Source: Serratia nematodiphila DZ0503SBS1 (GTDB lineage Bacteria > Pseudomonadota > Gammaproteobacteria > Enterobacterales > Enterobacteriaceae). Taken from it: DNA of 64,000 bases. The notes below the pieces were generated by a model. That model did not search any database. It was not told where the DNA came from and worked only from the letters and a program-made list of their open reading frames with translations. The position numbers were made by a program, and so were the translations under genes. Positions 29,609-38,864 of the stretch are shown here, in pieces. Every line of letters starts with the position of its first letter. Position 1 is the stretch's first letter. The DNA is taken from NCBI RefSeq assembly GCF_000738675.1, contig NZ_JPUX01000001.1, positions 372,001 to 436,000 of the forward strand, read 5' to 3'.

Positions 29609-29986
29609 ATGAAAGGTACTTTAACGCGCGCCGCTTTGGCGGCGGGTGGCATGATGGTGACGAGTGCGGTGATGGCCGGCAGTTTGGCATTGCCGACCGC
29701 GCAGTCGCTGGCGGGGCAATGGCAGGTGGCCGACAGCGAACGGCAATGCCAAATCGAGTTTCTGGCGCATGAACAAAGCGAGACCAACGGCTATCAGCTG
29801 GTGGATCGGCAACAGTGTTTGCAGAGCGTGTTTGCGGCGGAAGTCGTGGGCTGGCGCCCGGCTCCGGACGGCATCGCCTTGCTGCGGGCGGATGGCAGCA
29901 CGCTGGCGTTCTTCTCGCGCGACGGCGATCTGTACCGCAATCAGCTGGGTGCGGATGATGCTCTGACGTTGAAAGCGCTGGCTTGA
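29609..29986 (+). CDS. inh: Periplasmic inhibitor of serralysin (Inh/AprI family)
   Basis: 125-residue MEROPS I38-type protein. The signal peptide likely ends VMA23, leaving an N-terminal trunk (SLALP) that in this family inserts into the protease active site. A disulfide probably links Cys47 and Cys70. The motif VGWRPAPDGIALLRADGS is typical. It protects the cell from prematurely active serralysin. The ATG at 29609 is six bases from AGGAG; upstream start codons were rejected because they spoil the signal peptide. Confidence 0.92.
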   Translation: MKGTLTRAALAAGGMMVTSAVMAGSLALPTAQSLAGQWQVADSERQCQIEFLAHEQSETNGYQLVDRQQCLQSVFAAEVVGWRPAPDGIALLRADGSTLAFFSRDGDLYRNQLGADDALTLKALA

Positions 29987-29994
29987 TGAAGAAA

Positions 29995-30016
29995 CGGGTT
30001 CGGCGCGCCGAACCCG
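29995..30016. terminator. Hairpin between inh and convergent yhhN
   Basis: Perfect 22-base palindrome CGGGTTCGGCG/CGCCGAACCCG between convergent genes. No strong T-run is present, so termination efficiency is uncertain. Confidence 0.55.
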
Positions 30017-30026
30017 CGGTAGGTCT

Positions 30027-30653
30027 CTACAGGTAGAGCGAACGCACGATCAGGAAGTGGCCGGAGAAGTAACAGAAAGCCACGATGGCGTCCGCCGCGC
30101 GGAAGGTGAAGCGGTAGCGGTTGAGCAGCCAAACCACGTTGGCCAGCAGCAGCAGCGAGGTGCCGGTCAGCAGCGAGAAGCCGAAATCGGTGCTGCGCAG
30201 GAAATATTGTTCGCCCGCCAGCCAGACCATCAGCAGCGTCATCGCCACGTAGGTAACGATCGGCCAGCGCATCTCTTCCAGCCGAGTCCAGACGGTGGCC
30301 AGCAGCAGTGCGCCGATCGCCAGCAGCGCCAGCGGCAGCGGCCAGAACAGGCTGAACGTCATCTGGCTGGCGAAACTCAGGGTGTACAGCAGGTGGGACA
30401 GGAAAAAGGCGCCGATGGCATACAGCACCCGTTCGCGCGGCAACAGGAGCAATGCGTCGCCGATCAGCGTCGCCAGCAGGCCGAGTACGATCAGATAACC
30501 CGCAGCGCTGAGCACCGGCGCCTGCCAGGCCAACAGCAACAGCAGCAGCAGCGTGACGGGTTTGAACACCCAGCGCTGCCAGCGCGGCCCACGGTAAGAG
30601 GCGTCGACGAACAGCCAACCGGAAAAGGATACGGCAAGGAACGGCCAACTCAT
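30027..30653 (-). CDS. yhhN: TMEM86/YhhN family membrane protein
   Basis: 208-residue inner membrane protein with about seven or eight predicted helices and the family residues IGDALLLL and [10 protein letters not shown]. Eukaryotic TMEM86B members are lysoplasmalogenases; the bacterial substrate is not settled. The start MSWPFLAV at 30653 is the family one; a longer in-frame extension was rejected. Position after zntA and divergent from DUF2500 is as in E. coli, apart from the inserted protease genes. Confidence 0.88.
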   Translation of the reverse strand: MSWPFLAVSFSGWLFVDASYRGPRWQRWVFKPVTLLLLLLLAWQAPVLSAAGYLIVLGLLATLIGDALLLLPRERVLYAIGAFFLSHLLYTLSFASQMTFSLFWPLPLALLAIGALLLATVWTRLEEMRWPIVTYVAMTLLMVWLAGEQYFLRSTDFGFSLLTGTSLLLLANVVWLLNRYRFTFRAADAIVAFCYFSGHFLIVRSLYL

Positions 30654-30813
30654 TAATGTCTTCCTTATGTATGAGGGAGCCGCAACAACCGGCTCCAAAC
30701 TGTCACCCATGTCACTTCTTCATTTCAGTGTAGGTAGCCTGCCGGCGATCGACAATGCTTTCTTGAGAATGCTATGTTTACGCTGATTTAGCCGCGAAGG
30801 AAATGGGAAACCG

Positions 30814-31170
30814 ATGAGTAAGCCACCGTTATTTTTTGTCGCCGTGATTGCGCTGATCGCCGTGCTGGCCACGCAACGCTACTTCAAGCAGCGGCAGCAG
30901 GAGGCGGAAAACGATCGCGCGCCGATGCGCAGTCTGCAGGTGACGGTGAGCGACAAACGCGCGGTGCCGGTCACCAAGACCCGCGCGCCGCAGCGCGAGC
31001 CGTTGGTCAATGAACCGATGAATTACGAGGTGGTGTTCAGCCCGGTACAGGGAGGTGAAGACATCCAGCTGCGGCTGAAGCAATGGCAGTACAACCCGAT
31101 AGAAAAGGGCGCGCAGGGCACGTTGAACATGCAGGGCACGCGCTTCGTCTCGTTCACCGCTCAGCCGTAG
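30814..31170 (+). CDS. yhhM: DUF2500 protein (YhhM)
   Basis: 118 residues with one N-terminal membrane helix (residues 6-20) and a small C-terminal domain, probably periplasmic. It contains the DUF2500 segments VTVSDKRAVPVTKT and MNYEVVF. Function is unknown. It is convergent to the DUF1145 gene with only three bases between the stops. Confidence 0.88.
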   Translation: MSKPPLFFVAVIALIAVLATQRYFKQRQQEAENDRAPMRSLQVTVSDKRAVPVTKTRAPQREPLVNEPMNYEVVFSPVQGGEDIQLRLKQWQYNPIEKGAQGTLNMQGTRFVSFTAQP

Positions 31171-31173
31171 CGG

Positions 31174-31446
31174 TCACTTCTTCTTGATGGGCGGCTGTTT
31201 CTTTTGCCAGGCCAGCAGCTCGAACACGCCAAAGATAAAGATCTTGGCCTCTTGCCAGTAGCTGATCGGCTGATCCTTCGGCTGGGTGGATTTCAACAGC
31301 ACCAGCTGCAGGCCGTGCATCACCACCATAAAGAACAGCGCCACGTCGATGAAATACTTCAGCGGCTTGGGAAACGGATGGAACAGGTTAGAGAGCAGGA
31401 AGCCCCACACGCACAGCATCAGCAGGCGGCCCAGATTAATCAACAT
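31174..31446 (-). CDS. yhhL: DUF1145 protein (YhhL)
   Basis: 90-residue small membrane protein with two or three predicted helices and a very basic tail (KKQPPIKKK). It overlaps the 3' end of rsmD by 11 bases, so the two are co-translated. Function is unknown; the pairing with rsmD is conserved in Enterobacterales. Confidence 0.88.
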   Translation of the reverse strand: MLINLGRLLMLCVWGFLLSNLFHPFPKPLKYFIDVALFFMVVMHGLQLVLLKSTQPKDQPISYWQEAKIFIFGVFELLAWQKKQPPIKKK

Positions 31447-32056
31447 GGTCGGTTTTCTCTTGCGAACGAATATAAAGGCGATAGGCCACCTGGCCGGCGA
31501 CCTTCTCCCGGTGCAGCTGCCAGCTGGCAGGCACGTCCGCCGCGGCGCTTTCCGCCTCGGCTTCTACATAGATCCAGGCCTCGTCGGCCAGCCAGCCGCG
31601 TTGCTCCAGCAACAGGGCGGTCTCCGCCAGCAGGCCTTTGCGAAACGGCGGATCGAGGAACACCACGTCGAACGGTTGGCCATCGCCCGCCAGCCAGCTC
31701 AGCGCGTTGGTGTTGATAACCACCCCTTTGCCCTGCAGCAGCGCCAGATTTTTTTCCAGCTGCTGCGCCACCGGCCGTTCGAATTCGAGCAGCGTGGCGC
31801 TGCCGGCATAGCGCGACAGCGCTTCCAGCCCCAATGCGCCGCTGCCGGCGAAACAGTCGAGGCAGCGCGCGCCCTGAATCACCGGCGCCAGCCAGTTGAA
31901 CAGGGTTTCGCGTACCCGATCGGTGGTGGGGCGCAGCCCCGGGCTGTTCGGCACCGGGAGTTTGCGACCGCGCCATTGGCCGCCGATGATGCGGATCTGT
32001 CCGGCTGCGGCCTGGGGCGGTTTTTTGGCCGCCGCCCGTGGCGAGAGTCTTGTCAT
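31436..32056 (-). CDS. rsmD: 16S rRNA (guanine966-N2)-methyltransferase RsmD
   Basis: 206-residue class I SAM methyltransferase that modifies G966 of 16S rRNA in assembled 30S subunits. The SAM motif is CLDCFAGSGALGLEALSR and the catalytic motif IV is FLDPPF. It has the family opening IRIIGGQWRGRKL. Divergent from ftsY and overlapping yhhL. Confidence 0.95.
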   Translation of the reverse strand: MTRLSPRAAAKKPPQAAAGQIRIIGGQWRGRKLPVPNSPGLRPTTDRVRETLFNWLAPVIQGARCLDCFAGSGALGLEALSRYAGSATLLEFERPVAQQLEKNLALLQGKGVVINTNALSWLAGDGQPFDVVFLDPPFRKGLLAETALLLEQRGWLADEAWIYVEAEAESAAADVPASWQLHREKVAGQVAYRLYIRSQEKTDHVD

Positions 32057-32297
32057 AAGCGTTGTTTGGTTTCTTTCGCGGCGCGGGGCCGCCGAGGTTA
32101 ACGAAAAGTTGTCCCTATTCTACCGGTGACGGGCGTCGGGGGAACGGTAAAACGTTGTTGTCTGATTTCACGCCGGAAAGCATGCCGGATGCGTGTTGCT
32201 GGGCGAGGGAAAGTGATAGACTCGGCGGATTATTGTCAGCATATATCCTTCAGGTATGGAGGGTAAGCGAGCCTTCGGTACGGAGTAGAGTCATAAC

Positions 32298-33929
32298 ATG
32301 GCAAAAGATAAGAAACGTGGGTTTTTCTCCTGGCTGGGGTTTGGCCAGAAGGAGAAGGAAGAAGATCAACAGCAACCTGAGCCGTCGGTAGAGCAGGCGG
32401 AACCTCAGGCCGCGGAGACGCCGGCTGAACCGGTCACCGCCAAGCTGGACGACAAGCTCCCCGCCCAGGAATCTGAACCTGCCGCCTCCGTCGACACCCC
32501 GGGAGAGTGGGATAACGGTCAGGCCGGCGAGCAAATCGCGGAAAATCTGCCGGTAGCGGCCGAGCATCCAGCGGCGCAAGCGCTGGCCGAAGAGATCGTC
32601 AGCGTCACCGAACAGGTGGCGGCGCAGCAGCAACCTGTTACCGAACCCGAGCCGGTCGTCGAACCCGAGCCAGTCATCGAACCTGAGCCGGTCGTTGAGC
32701 CTGAGCCGGTCGTTGAGCCTGAGCCGGTCGTTGAGCCTGAGCCGGTCGTTGAGCCCGAGCCGGTCGTTGAGCCTGAGCCGGTCGTCGAACCCGAGCCGGT
32801 CGTTGAGCCTGAGCCGGTCGTTGAGCCTGAGCCGGTCGTTGAGCCTGAGCCGGTCGTCGAACCCGAGCCGGTCATCGAGCCCGAGCCGGTCATCGAACCC
32901 GAGCTGGTCGTCGAATCTGAGCCGGCCGTTGAGCCAGAGCCGGAAGCGGAAGAAGAGCCGCTGGAACCCGTCGTGCCGGCCGCTGCGCAAGAGCAGGAGC
33001 GCCCGACCAAAGAGGGCTTCTTCGCGCGCCTGAAGCGCAGCCTGCTGAAGACCAAGCAGAACCTCGGCTCCGGCTTTATGGGGCTGTTCCGCGGTAAAAA
33101 GATCGACGACGACCTGTTCGACGAGCTGGAAGAACAGCTGCTGATCGCCGACGTTGGCGTGGACACCACGCGCAAGATCATCACCTCCCTGACTCAGCAC
33201 GCCAGCCGCAAGCAGCTAAAAGACGCCGAAGCGCTGTACGGCAAGCTGAAGGAGGAAATGTCCGAAATTCTGGCCAAGGTCGATCAGCCGCTGGATGTCA
33301 GCGGGAAAACCCCGTATGTCATCCTGATGGTCGGCGTGAACGGCGTGGGTAAAACCACCACCATCGGCAAGCTGGCGCGCCAGTTCCAGGCGGAAGGCAA
33401 GTCGGTGATGCTGGCGGCGGGGGACACCTTCCGCGCCGCGGCGGTGGAGCAGCTGCAGGTGTGGGGTGAACGCAACCGCATTCCGGTGGTGGCGCAGCAT
33501 ACCGGTGCGGATTCCGCTTCGGTGATCTTCGATGCGGTGCAGGCCGCCAAGGCGCGCGGCATCGATGTGTTAATCGCCGATACTGCCGGCCGTCTGCAGA
33601 ACAAATCGCACCTGATGGAAGAGCTGAAGAAGATCGTCCGCGTCATGAAAAAACTGGACGACCAGGCCCCCCATGAGGTTATGCTGACGCTCGATGCCAG
33701 CACCGGCCAGAATGCCGTCAGTCAGGCGAAATTATTTAATGAGGCCGTGGGCTTAACCGGCATCACGCTGACTAAACTGGACGGTACCGCCAAGGGCGGG
33801 GTGATCTTCGCCATCGCCGATCAGTTCGGTATCCCGATCCGCTATATCGGCGTCGGGGAAGGCATCGAAGATTTGCGGCCGTTTAAGGCTGACGATTTTA
33901 TTGAGGCACTTTTTGCCCGAGAGGATTAA
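32298..33929 (+). CDS. ftsY: Signal recognition particle receptor FtsY
   Basis: 543 residues, longer than E. coli's 497. The basic amphipathic start ([16 protein letters not shown]) is a membrane anchor. An acidic A domain follows, with 17 tandem VVEPEP-like hexapeptides at 114-215. The NG GTPase domain begins near 240: G1 GVNGVGKTT at about 346, DTFRAAA, DTAGR and [10 protein letters not shown]. It docks SRP-ribosome complexes at SecYEG. It heads the ftsY-ftsE-ftsX cluster. Confidence 0.98.
   Translation: MAKDKKRGFFSWLGFGQKEKEEDQQQPEPSVEQAEPQAAETPAEPVTAKLDDKLPAQESEPAASVDTPGEWDNGQAGEQIAENLPVAAEHPAAQALAEEIVSVTEQVAAQQQPVTEPEPVVEPEPVIEPEPVVEPEPVVEPEPVVEPEPVVEPEPVVEPEPVVEPEPVVEPEPVVEPEPVVEPEPVVEPEPVIEPEPVIEPELVVESEPAVEPEPEAEEEPLEPVVPAAAQEQERPTKEGFFARLKRSLLKTKQNLGSGFMGLFRGKKIDDDLFDELEEQLLIADVGVDTTRKIITSLTQHASRKQLKDAEALYGKLKEEMSEILAKVDQPLDVSGKTPYVILMVGVNGVGKTTTIGKLARQFQAEGKSVMLAAGDTFRAAAVEQLQVWGERNRIPVVAQHTGADSASVIFDAVQAAKARGIDVLIADTAGRLQNKSHLMEELKKIVRVMKKLDDQAPHEVMLTLDASTGQNAVSQAKLFNEAVGLTGITLTKLDGTAKGGVIFAIADQFGIPIRYIGVGEGIEDLRPFKADDFIEALFARED
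32637..32942 (+). repeat. 17 x 18-bp tandem repeat inside ftsY
   Basis: Seventeen in-frame 18-base units, most reading GAGCCGGTCGTTGAGCCT, which encode V(V/I/T)EPEP. Ten consecutive units are identical at protein level, flanked by [24 protein letters not shown] and AVEPEP variants. Near-identical copies make unit gain or loss by slippage likely. Confidence 0.95.
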
Positions 33930-33934
33930 TACGG

Positions 33935-34606
33935 ATGATTCGCTTTGAACAGGTCAGTAAAGCTTATCTGGGCGGACGGCAAGCGCTGCAGGGGGTTGAT
34001 TTCCATCTGCGCCCGGCGGAAATGGCGTTTCTGACCGGCCATTCCGGCGCGGGGAAAAGTACCCTGCTGAAACTGATTTGCGGTATCGAACGGCCCAGCG
34101 CCGGCCACATCTGGTTTGGCGGCCACGACATCAGCCGTTTGAAAAACCGCGAGGTGCCGTTCCTGCGCCGGCAGATCGGCATGATCTTCCAGGATCACCA
34201 CCTGCTGCTGGATCGCACGGTGTATGACAACGTGGCGATGCCGCTGATCATCGCCGGCGCCAGCACCGAAGACATCCGTCGCCGCGTCTCCGCCGCGCTG
34301 GACAAGGTCGGTCTGCTGGATAAAGCGAAGAACTTCCCGATTCAGCTGTCCGGCGGTGAGCAGCAGCGCGTGGGCATCGCCCGTGCGGTGGTGAACAAGC
34401 CGGCGGTGCTGCTGGCGGATGAACCGACCGGTAACCTGGACGATGCGCTGTCGGAAGGCATCCTGCGCCTATTTGAAGAATTCAACCGCGTCGGCGTGAC
34501 CGTACTGATGGCGACGCACGACACCGGGCTTATCGCCCGCCGCAATTACCGCATCCTGACGCTGAGCCAGGGCCGCATGCAAGGAGGCGCTCACCATGGC
34601 CAATAA
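33935..34606 (+). CDS. ftsE: Cell division ATP-binding protein FtsE
   Basis: 223-residue ABC ATPase. Walker A is GHSGAGKST, the signature is LSGGEQQR, and Walker B is VLLADEPT. With FtsX it transmits ATP hydrolysis to periplasmic EnvC, which activates the septal amidases AmiA/B. It starts five bases after ftsY and overlaps ftsX by 11 bases. Confidence 0.98.
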   Translation: MIRFEQVSKAYLGGRQALQGVDFHLRPAEMAFLTGHSGAGKSTLLKLICGIERPSAGHIWFGGHDISRLKNREVPFLRRQIGMIFQDHHLLLDRTVYDNVAMPLIIAGASTEDIRRRVSAALDKVGLLDKAKNFPIQLSGGEQQRVGIARAVVNKPAVLLADEPTGNLDDALSEGILRLFEEFNRVGVTVLMATHDTGLIARRNYRILTLSQGRMQGGAHHGQ

Positions 34607-35549
34607 CGCAAAAACCGCCAAGAGCAAGGCGCTGCGCGGCGGCTGGCGCGAACAGTGGCGTTACGCCTGGATGAACGCCATCAAAGACATGCTGCGTCAG
34701 CCGTTGGCGACGCTGCTGACGGTGATGGTGATCGCTATTTCCCTGACGCTGCCGAGCGTGTGCTACATCGTGTGGAAAAACGTCAGCACCGCGGCCAGCC
34801 AGTGGTATCCAACGCCGCAGCTGACCGTCTATCTGGATAAATCGCTCGATGACGACGCCGCGCTGAAAGTGCTCGACGCCATCAAGGCGGAAGCCGGCGT
34901 GGAGAAGGTGAACTACCTGTCGCGTGAAGAAGCGCGCGGCGAGTTCCGCAACTGGTCGGGCTTTGGCGGCGCGCTGGACATGCTGGAAGAGAACCCGCTG
35001 CCGGCGGTGGCGATCGTCACGCCGAAGCTGAGCTTCCAGAGTTCGGACACCCTCAACACCCTGCGCGATCGCGTGGCGGCGGTGCAGGGCGTCGAAGAAG
35101 TGCGTATGGATGACAGCTGGTTTGCCCGCCTGGCGGCGCTGACCGGACTGGCGGGCCAGATCGCGGCGATCATCGGCGTGCTGATGATCGTGGCGGTGTT
35201 CCTGGTGATCGGCAACAGCGTGCGTCTGAGCATCTTCAGCCGCCGTGACACCATCAACGTGATGAAACTGATCGGCGCCACCGACGGTTTTATCCTGCGG
35301 CCGTTCCTCAACGGCGGGGCGATGCTGGGCTTTGCCGGCGCGCTGCTGTCGCTGGTGCTGTCCGGGGCGCTGGTGTGGCAGCTGGAGTCGGTGGTCGCCG
35401 GCGTGGCCAAGGTGTTCGGCACCACCTTCACCCTGCACGGGCTGGGCTGGGATGAGGCGCTGCTGCTGCTGATCATCTCCGCGATGATCGGCTGGATCGC
35501 CGCCTGGCTGGCGACGGTGCAACATTTACGCCGATTTACACCACAGTAA
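34596..35549 (+). CDS. ftsX: Cell division permease-like protein FtsX
   Basis: 317 residues with four predicted membrane helices and a periplasmic loop between helices 1 and 2 (about residues 65-180) that binds EnvC. Conserved segments are [13 protein letters not shown] and the basic N-terminus. It does not transport a substrate. It overlaps ftsE, so they form a stoichiometric complex. The rpoH promoters begin at its end. Confidence 0.97.
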   Translation: MANNAKTAKSKALRGGWREQWRYAWMNAIKDMLRQPLATLLTVMVIAISLTLPSVCYIVWKNVSTAASQWYPTPQLTVYLDKSLDDDAALKVLDAIKAEAGVEKVNYLSREEARGEFRNWSGFGGALDMLEENPLPAVAIVTPKLSFQSSDTLNTLRDRVAAVQGVEEVRMDDSWFARLAALTGLAGQIAAIIGVLMIVAVFLVIGNSVRLSIFSRRDTINVMKLIGATDGFILRPFLNGGAMLGFAGALLSLVLSGALVWQLESVVAGVAKVFGTTFTLHGLGWDEALLLLIISAMIGWIAAWLATVQHLRRFTPQ

Positions 35550-35866
35550 GATTTTTTTGGTATACTCTTCTCCTGCTGCTTTTGATCGCGTTGCGGGAGA
35601 AGAGTGACCTCAAGCGAAGTCAGCACCATCCCTCTCTTCTTAGCGCACAAATTCCCTATCGGCCTGCACCTTCGTCACGTATTGTCAGCAACAATGCTTG
35701 CAAAAAAGGGTGAACTTCTGGGGCGGAGTACGGTCAAAAATTGCAGCAAATGTTAAGGTGCCCGGCGTGTGGAACCGCTTTTGCTTCAGCAACTGCCGTA
35801 GAATCAATCATTTCCCCGCTGTAATAATCACCTGCATGATTTTGTATTCTCATAGAGAGGGTTTGA
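35550..35866 (+). promoter_or_regulatory. rpoH upstream control region
   Basis: 317 bases without a gene. A likely housekeeping promoter with extended -10 TGGTATACT (-10 hexamer 35561-35566) lies just after ftsX, and a sigma-E promoter lies at 35712-35738. E. coli rpoH likewise has several promoters responding to sigma-70, sigma-E and CRP. A 70-codon ORF at 35698 is not supported. Confidence 0.65.
35712..35738 (+). promoter_or_regulatory. Sigma-E promoter of rpoH (P3-like)
   Basis: -35 GAACTT (35712-35717), a 16-base spacer ending ACGG, and -10 TCAAA (35734-35738). The -35, the spacer length and the ACGGTC junction match E. coli rpoH P3. It would give extreme-heat and envelope-stress induction. 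Confidence 0.75.
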
Positions 35867-36724
35867 ATGACCAAAGAAATGCAAACTTTAGCCTTAGTAC
35901 CCCAAGGTAGCTTGGAAGCCTATATCCGGGCAGCCAACGCCTATCCGATGCTGACGGCAGAGGAAGAGCGGGAGCTGGCTGAACGGCTGCATTATCAGGG
36001 CGATCTGGATGCCGCTAAGCAGCTCATCCTGTCTCACCTGCGCTTTGTCGCTCATATTGCCCGCAACTATTCAGGCTATGGTCTGCCGCAGGCGGATCTG
36101 ATTCAGGAAGGCAATATCGGCCTGATGAAAGCCGTTCGCCGCTTCAACCCTGAAGTCGGCGTGCGTCTGGTTTCCTTTGCGGTGCATTGGATTAAGGCGG
36201 AAATCCACGAGTACGTATTGCGCAACTGGCGCATCGTGAAAGTGGCGACCACCAAAGCGCAGCGCAAGCTGTTCTTTAACCTGCGCAAAACCAAACAGCG
36301 TTTGGGCTGGTTCAACCAGGACGAAGTGGAACTGGTGGCCCGTGAGCTGGGCGTAACCAGCAAAGACGTGCGCGAGATGGAATCGCGCATGGCGGCGCAG
36401 GACATGACGTTCGATCCGACTCCGGACGACGAGGCCCGCGACGGCCAGTCGATGGCGCCGGTGCTGTACCTGCAGGACAAGAGCTCGGACTTCGCCGAAG
36501 GCATCGAGGAAGATAACTGGGAAAGCAACGCCGCAGACAAACTGGCCTATGCGCTGGAAGGTCTGGACGAGCGCAGCCAGCATATCATCCGCGCCCGTTG
36601 GCTGGACGACGACAACAAGTCGACGCTGCAGGAGCTGGCCGATCAGTACGGCGTTTCCGCCGAACGCGTGCGCCAGCTGGAAAAGAACGCCATGAAGAAA
36701 CTGAAAATGGCGATCGAAGCCTGA
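35867..36724 (+). CDS. rpoH: Heat-shock sigma factor RpoH (sigma-32)
   Basis: 285 residues. Region 2 motifs are [19 protein letters not shown] and [14 protein letters not shown]. The RpoH-box region with [10 protein letters not shown] is specific to sigma-32, and the region 4.2 helix-turn-helix includes [19 protein letters not shown]. It directs transcription of chaperones and proteases. In E. coli the early coding region folds over the start and acts as a thermosensor; folding here was not computed. Confidence 0.98.
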   Translation: MTKEMQTLALVPQGSLEAYIRAANAYPMLTAEEERELAERLHYQGDLDAAKQLILSHLRFVAHIARNYSGYGLPQADLIQEGNIGLMKAVRRFNPEVGVRLVSFAVHWIKAEIHEYVLRNWRIVKVATTKAQRKLFFNLRKTKQRLGWFNQDEVELVARELGVTSKDVREMESRMAAQDMTFDPTPDDEARDGQSMAPVLYLQDKSSDFAEGIEEDNWESNAADKLAYALEGLDERSQHIIRARWLDDDNKSTLQELADQYGVSAERVRQLEKNAMKKLKMAIEA

Positions 36725-36744
36725 GTCGATGCGAGATTCGATAA

Positions 36745-36770
36745 AAAAAGCCCGGCAAGCCGGGCTTTTT
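36745..36770. terminator. Bidirectional terminator after rpoH
   Basis: Twelve-bp perfect stem AAAAAGCCCGGC/GCCGGGCTTTTT with an AA loop. T-runs on both strands serve rpoH and the convergent helical-repeat gene. Confidence 0.92.
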
Positions 36771-36788
36771 AGTGCCTGAAATTCGGCG

Positions 36789-38864
36789 CTATGGCGCCAC
36801 GGCGGCAAAGTCTGGCGCCGGGCAGTCGTAGCCGAATTTCGCCGCCCACGGGTAGCGGGTGCCGGTGTTGATGTAGCGCTGATAAAGCGCCCGGCCGGTT
36901 TTGGCGTCGCGCTTGATAACCCAACTGGCGGCGTTACACAGCACGGCGGCATAGGCCTGGCTCTTCGGCGGCAGCAGATCGGCCGCCTGCTGCGCCAGCC
37001 CAACCGCCTGCCAGCGATAGTGCAGGAAACGGTTGTCTTCCGCCGGTAGCGCCGCCTTGGCGCGCGCCGCTTCTGCGCTGTCGATCCAACTTTTGTGCTT
37101 CAGCTCGCGAGTATCGAACGCATCCCCCAGATAGGAATAGCCGGCGCCATAGATGGCGTAGTCCGGCGTCATTTCGTAGCCGGTAAACTCCAGCCCTTGG
37201 GAACGCAGCAGGTTGGCGGCGCGATAGTAAGCCTGCGCACGCGCCAGCGGTGCGGCGGATTTGTCCTTGGCGGCCTTCAGCTCGTCGGCATACTGCTGCG
37301 CCGCCTGCCGGTAGTTGGGGATATCGAAGTAGGCCAGCGCCTCCGGCGCTCTTCCGGCGCGCATCAGACGCCGCGCCAGCAGTTCGCGCAGCTGCACCTC
37401 CGGCGTGATCTGCTGGCCGCCGTAGTCGTCCGGGTTTACCGGCTTGAGCGGTGTTGTCGGCGCCGGGGCGTGCTTATCGACAAAGCCTTTCAACTCATCG
37501 ACGGTCAGCACCCGCTCCGCCACATCGGCCACGTCGGCCCAATAGAGCGCCTTGCCGCGATACAGCAGGTCCATCGCCTGTAGATAGTCGCCGCGGTTCA
37601 GCGCCAGGATGGCCTGTTCGCCAGCCACCCGGCATTCGGGCACGATGGTTTCCGCAACGAAGTCGGCGTTGCGCTGTTCGCCCCAGCTTTCGTCGGCGGG
37701 GAACGCGCTTGCCGCCTTGGCGTAGGCGGCGGTGGCGGCTTTCACATCGCCGTCGCGCAGCGCCATTTTGGCGCGCAGCCACCACGCCAGGCCGCTGTCG
37801 CCGGCGTTTTTCAGCAGGCTCGCCGCCATCGGGTACTGCCCCGAACGGTAAGCCAGCGCCGCCAGCCGATCGCTGCCGGCGAAGCCGCTTTTCACTGAGC
37901 CGTCCAGCAGCGTCAGGATCTGGCTGATGATTTGCGCGGAGCGGCCGTTGCCATCGGTATCCGCCATTTGCAGGTTGCCGCTGCGGGCGAACAGCTCAAT
38001 GGTCACCAGCTGCTGGATCAACGGATCGCCGATAACCTGTTTCAGCGTGTCCAAATGGTCGGGATTGACCAGGAAGCTGGAGACGTACTGCAGCGACTGC
38101 CCGCCGCTCGGATCGCCCTGCGCCGCCTGCTGTGCGTACAGGTGGGCGGCGGGGGCGACGTCACCCAGCCACAGGTGGATGCGCGCCTGCTGCCCAAGGC
38201 TGCTCAGCGCCAGCTGATCGGGATCGGCGGCGCCGTTTTTCACCCGATCGATCACCTGCTGGAATGCTGCCAGCGCCTGTTCGAGCGCGGCTTTTGGCGG
38301 ATGCTCGGCGGCGGGGGCTGTTTCACCGGATTCGTTCACCGGCGTTCCGTGGTCCGCCATCAGTACCCGCCCCAGCGAATACTGCGCCCGCAGCCCCCAA
38401 TCGCCCTGCTCGGCGGCCGGTAGCTTCAGCACCTGCTGGAAATAGTCTGCGGCGCGCGGATCGTGGCTGGCGAAAGCCACGGCGCCCAGTTGATAGAGAC
38501 GCGCAGCGTTGGACAACCCTTGCGTATTGACGGCGTCAGCCTCTTCTACCGTTTTGGCGGCGCGCATTTTGCCGATCGCTATCGTTTCCGGCGATTGCGG
38601 CATCGGTTTCGGCGGCATCGGCGGCGGCGGGGCCTGCCAGTGCGGCAACTGACTGTCCGCCGGCACCAGCCGGCCGGCTTCGAAGGCGAAATTGCCCTCC
38701 GGCATATACAGCAGGGTGCCGTTGCGGTCTATCAGCAGCCGGTTAGGAAAATCCGGGCCGCAGGCATAGCCGTTCAGCGGCAGCGCCAGCGCGGCGCCGA
38801 TCAGCATGGCCAGCGGAAGAAGGCGGCGGGTGTTCCGTGCCGCGCGCGTATCAAGGTGTGACAA
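36789..38864 (-). CDS. Exported helical-repeat (TPR-like) protein of unknown function
   Basis: 691 residues. It starts at TTG 38864 five bases after a strong AGGAGG. A signal sequence (hydrophobic 15-33) precedes Cys35 in YACGPDFPN, which is not a proper lipobox. A Pro-rich linker (PPPPMPPKPMP, about 79-90) follows. The rest is Ala-rich amphipathic helix pairs resembling TPR or SEL1-like solenoids, such as AADYFQQVL, AAFQQVIDRV and AATAAYAKAASAF. It overlaps the DUF3142 gene by 14 bases. I do not recognise a function; a periplasmic scaffold is an inference. Confidence 0.75.
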   Translation of the reverse strand: MSHLDTRAARNTRRLLPLAMLIGAALALPLNGYACGPDFPNRLLIDRNGTLLYMPEGNFAFEAGRLVPADSQLPHWQAPPPPMPPKPMPQSPETIAIGKMRAAKTVEEADAVNTQGLSNAARLYQLGAVAFASHDPRAADYFQQVLKLPAAEQGDWGLRAQYSLGRVLMADHGTPVNESGETAPAAEHPPKAALEQALAAFQQVIDRVKNGAADPDQLALSSLGQQARIHLWLGDVAPAAHLYAQQAAQGDPSGGQSLQYVSSFLVNPDHLDTLKQVIGDPLIQQLVTIELFARSGNLQMADTDGNGRSAQIISQILTLLDGSVKSGFAGSDRLAALAYRSGQYPMAASLLKNAGDSGLAWWLRAKMALRDGDVKAATAAYAKAASAFPADESWGEQRNADFVAETIVPECRVAGEQAILALNRGDYLQAMDLLYRGKALYWADVADVAERVLTVDELKGFVDKHAPAPTTPLKPVNPDDYGGQQITPEVQLRELLARRLMRAGRAPEALAYFDIPNYRQAAQQYADELKAAKDKSAAPLARAQAYYRAANLLRSQGLEFTGYEMTPDYAIYGAGYSYLGDAFDTRELKHKSWIDSAEAARAKAALPAEDNRFLHYRWQAVGLAQQAADLLPPKSQAYAAVLCNAASWVIKRDAKTGRALYQRYINTGTRYPWAAKFGYDCPAPDFAAVAP

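Noticed and set aside
32637..32942. Periodic 18-base repeats considered as a CRISPR-like array
   Set aside because: There are no spacers; the units are contiguous, in frame and encode the FtsY acidic domain.
35698..35910. 70-codon ORF upstream of rpoH
   Set aside because: It contains the sigma-E promoter and runs into rpoH out of frame; no family resemblance.
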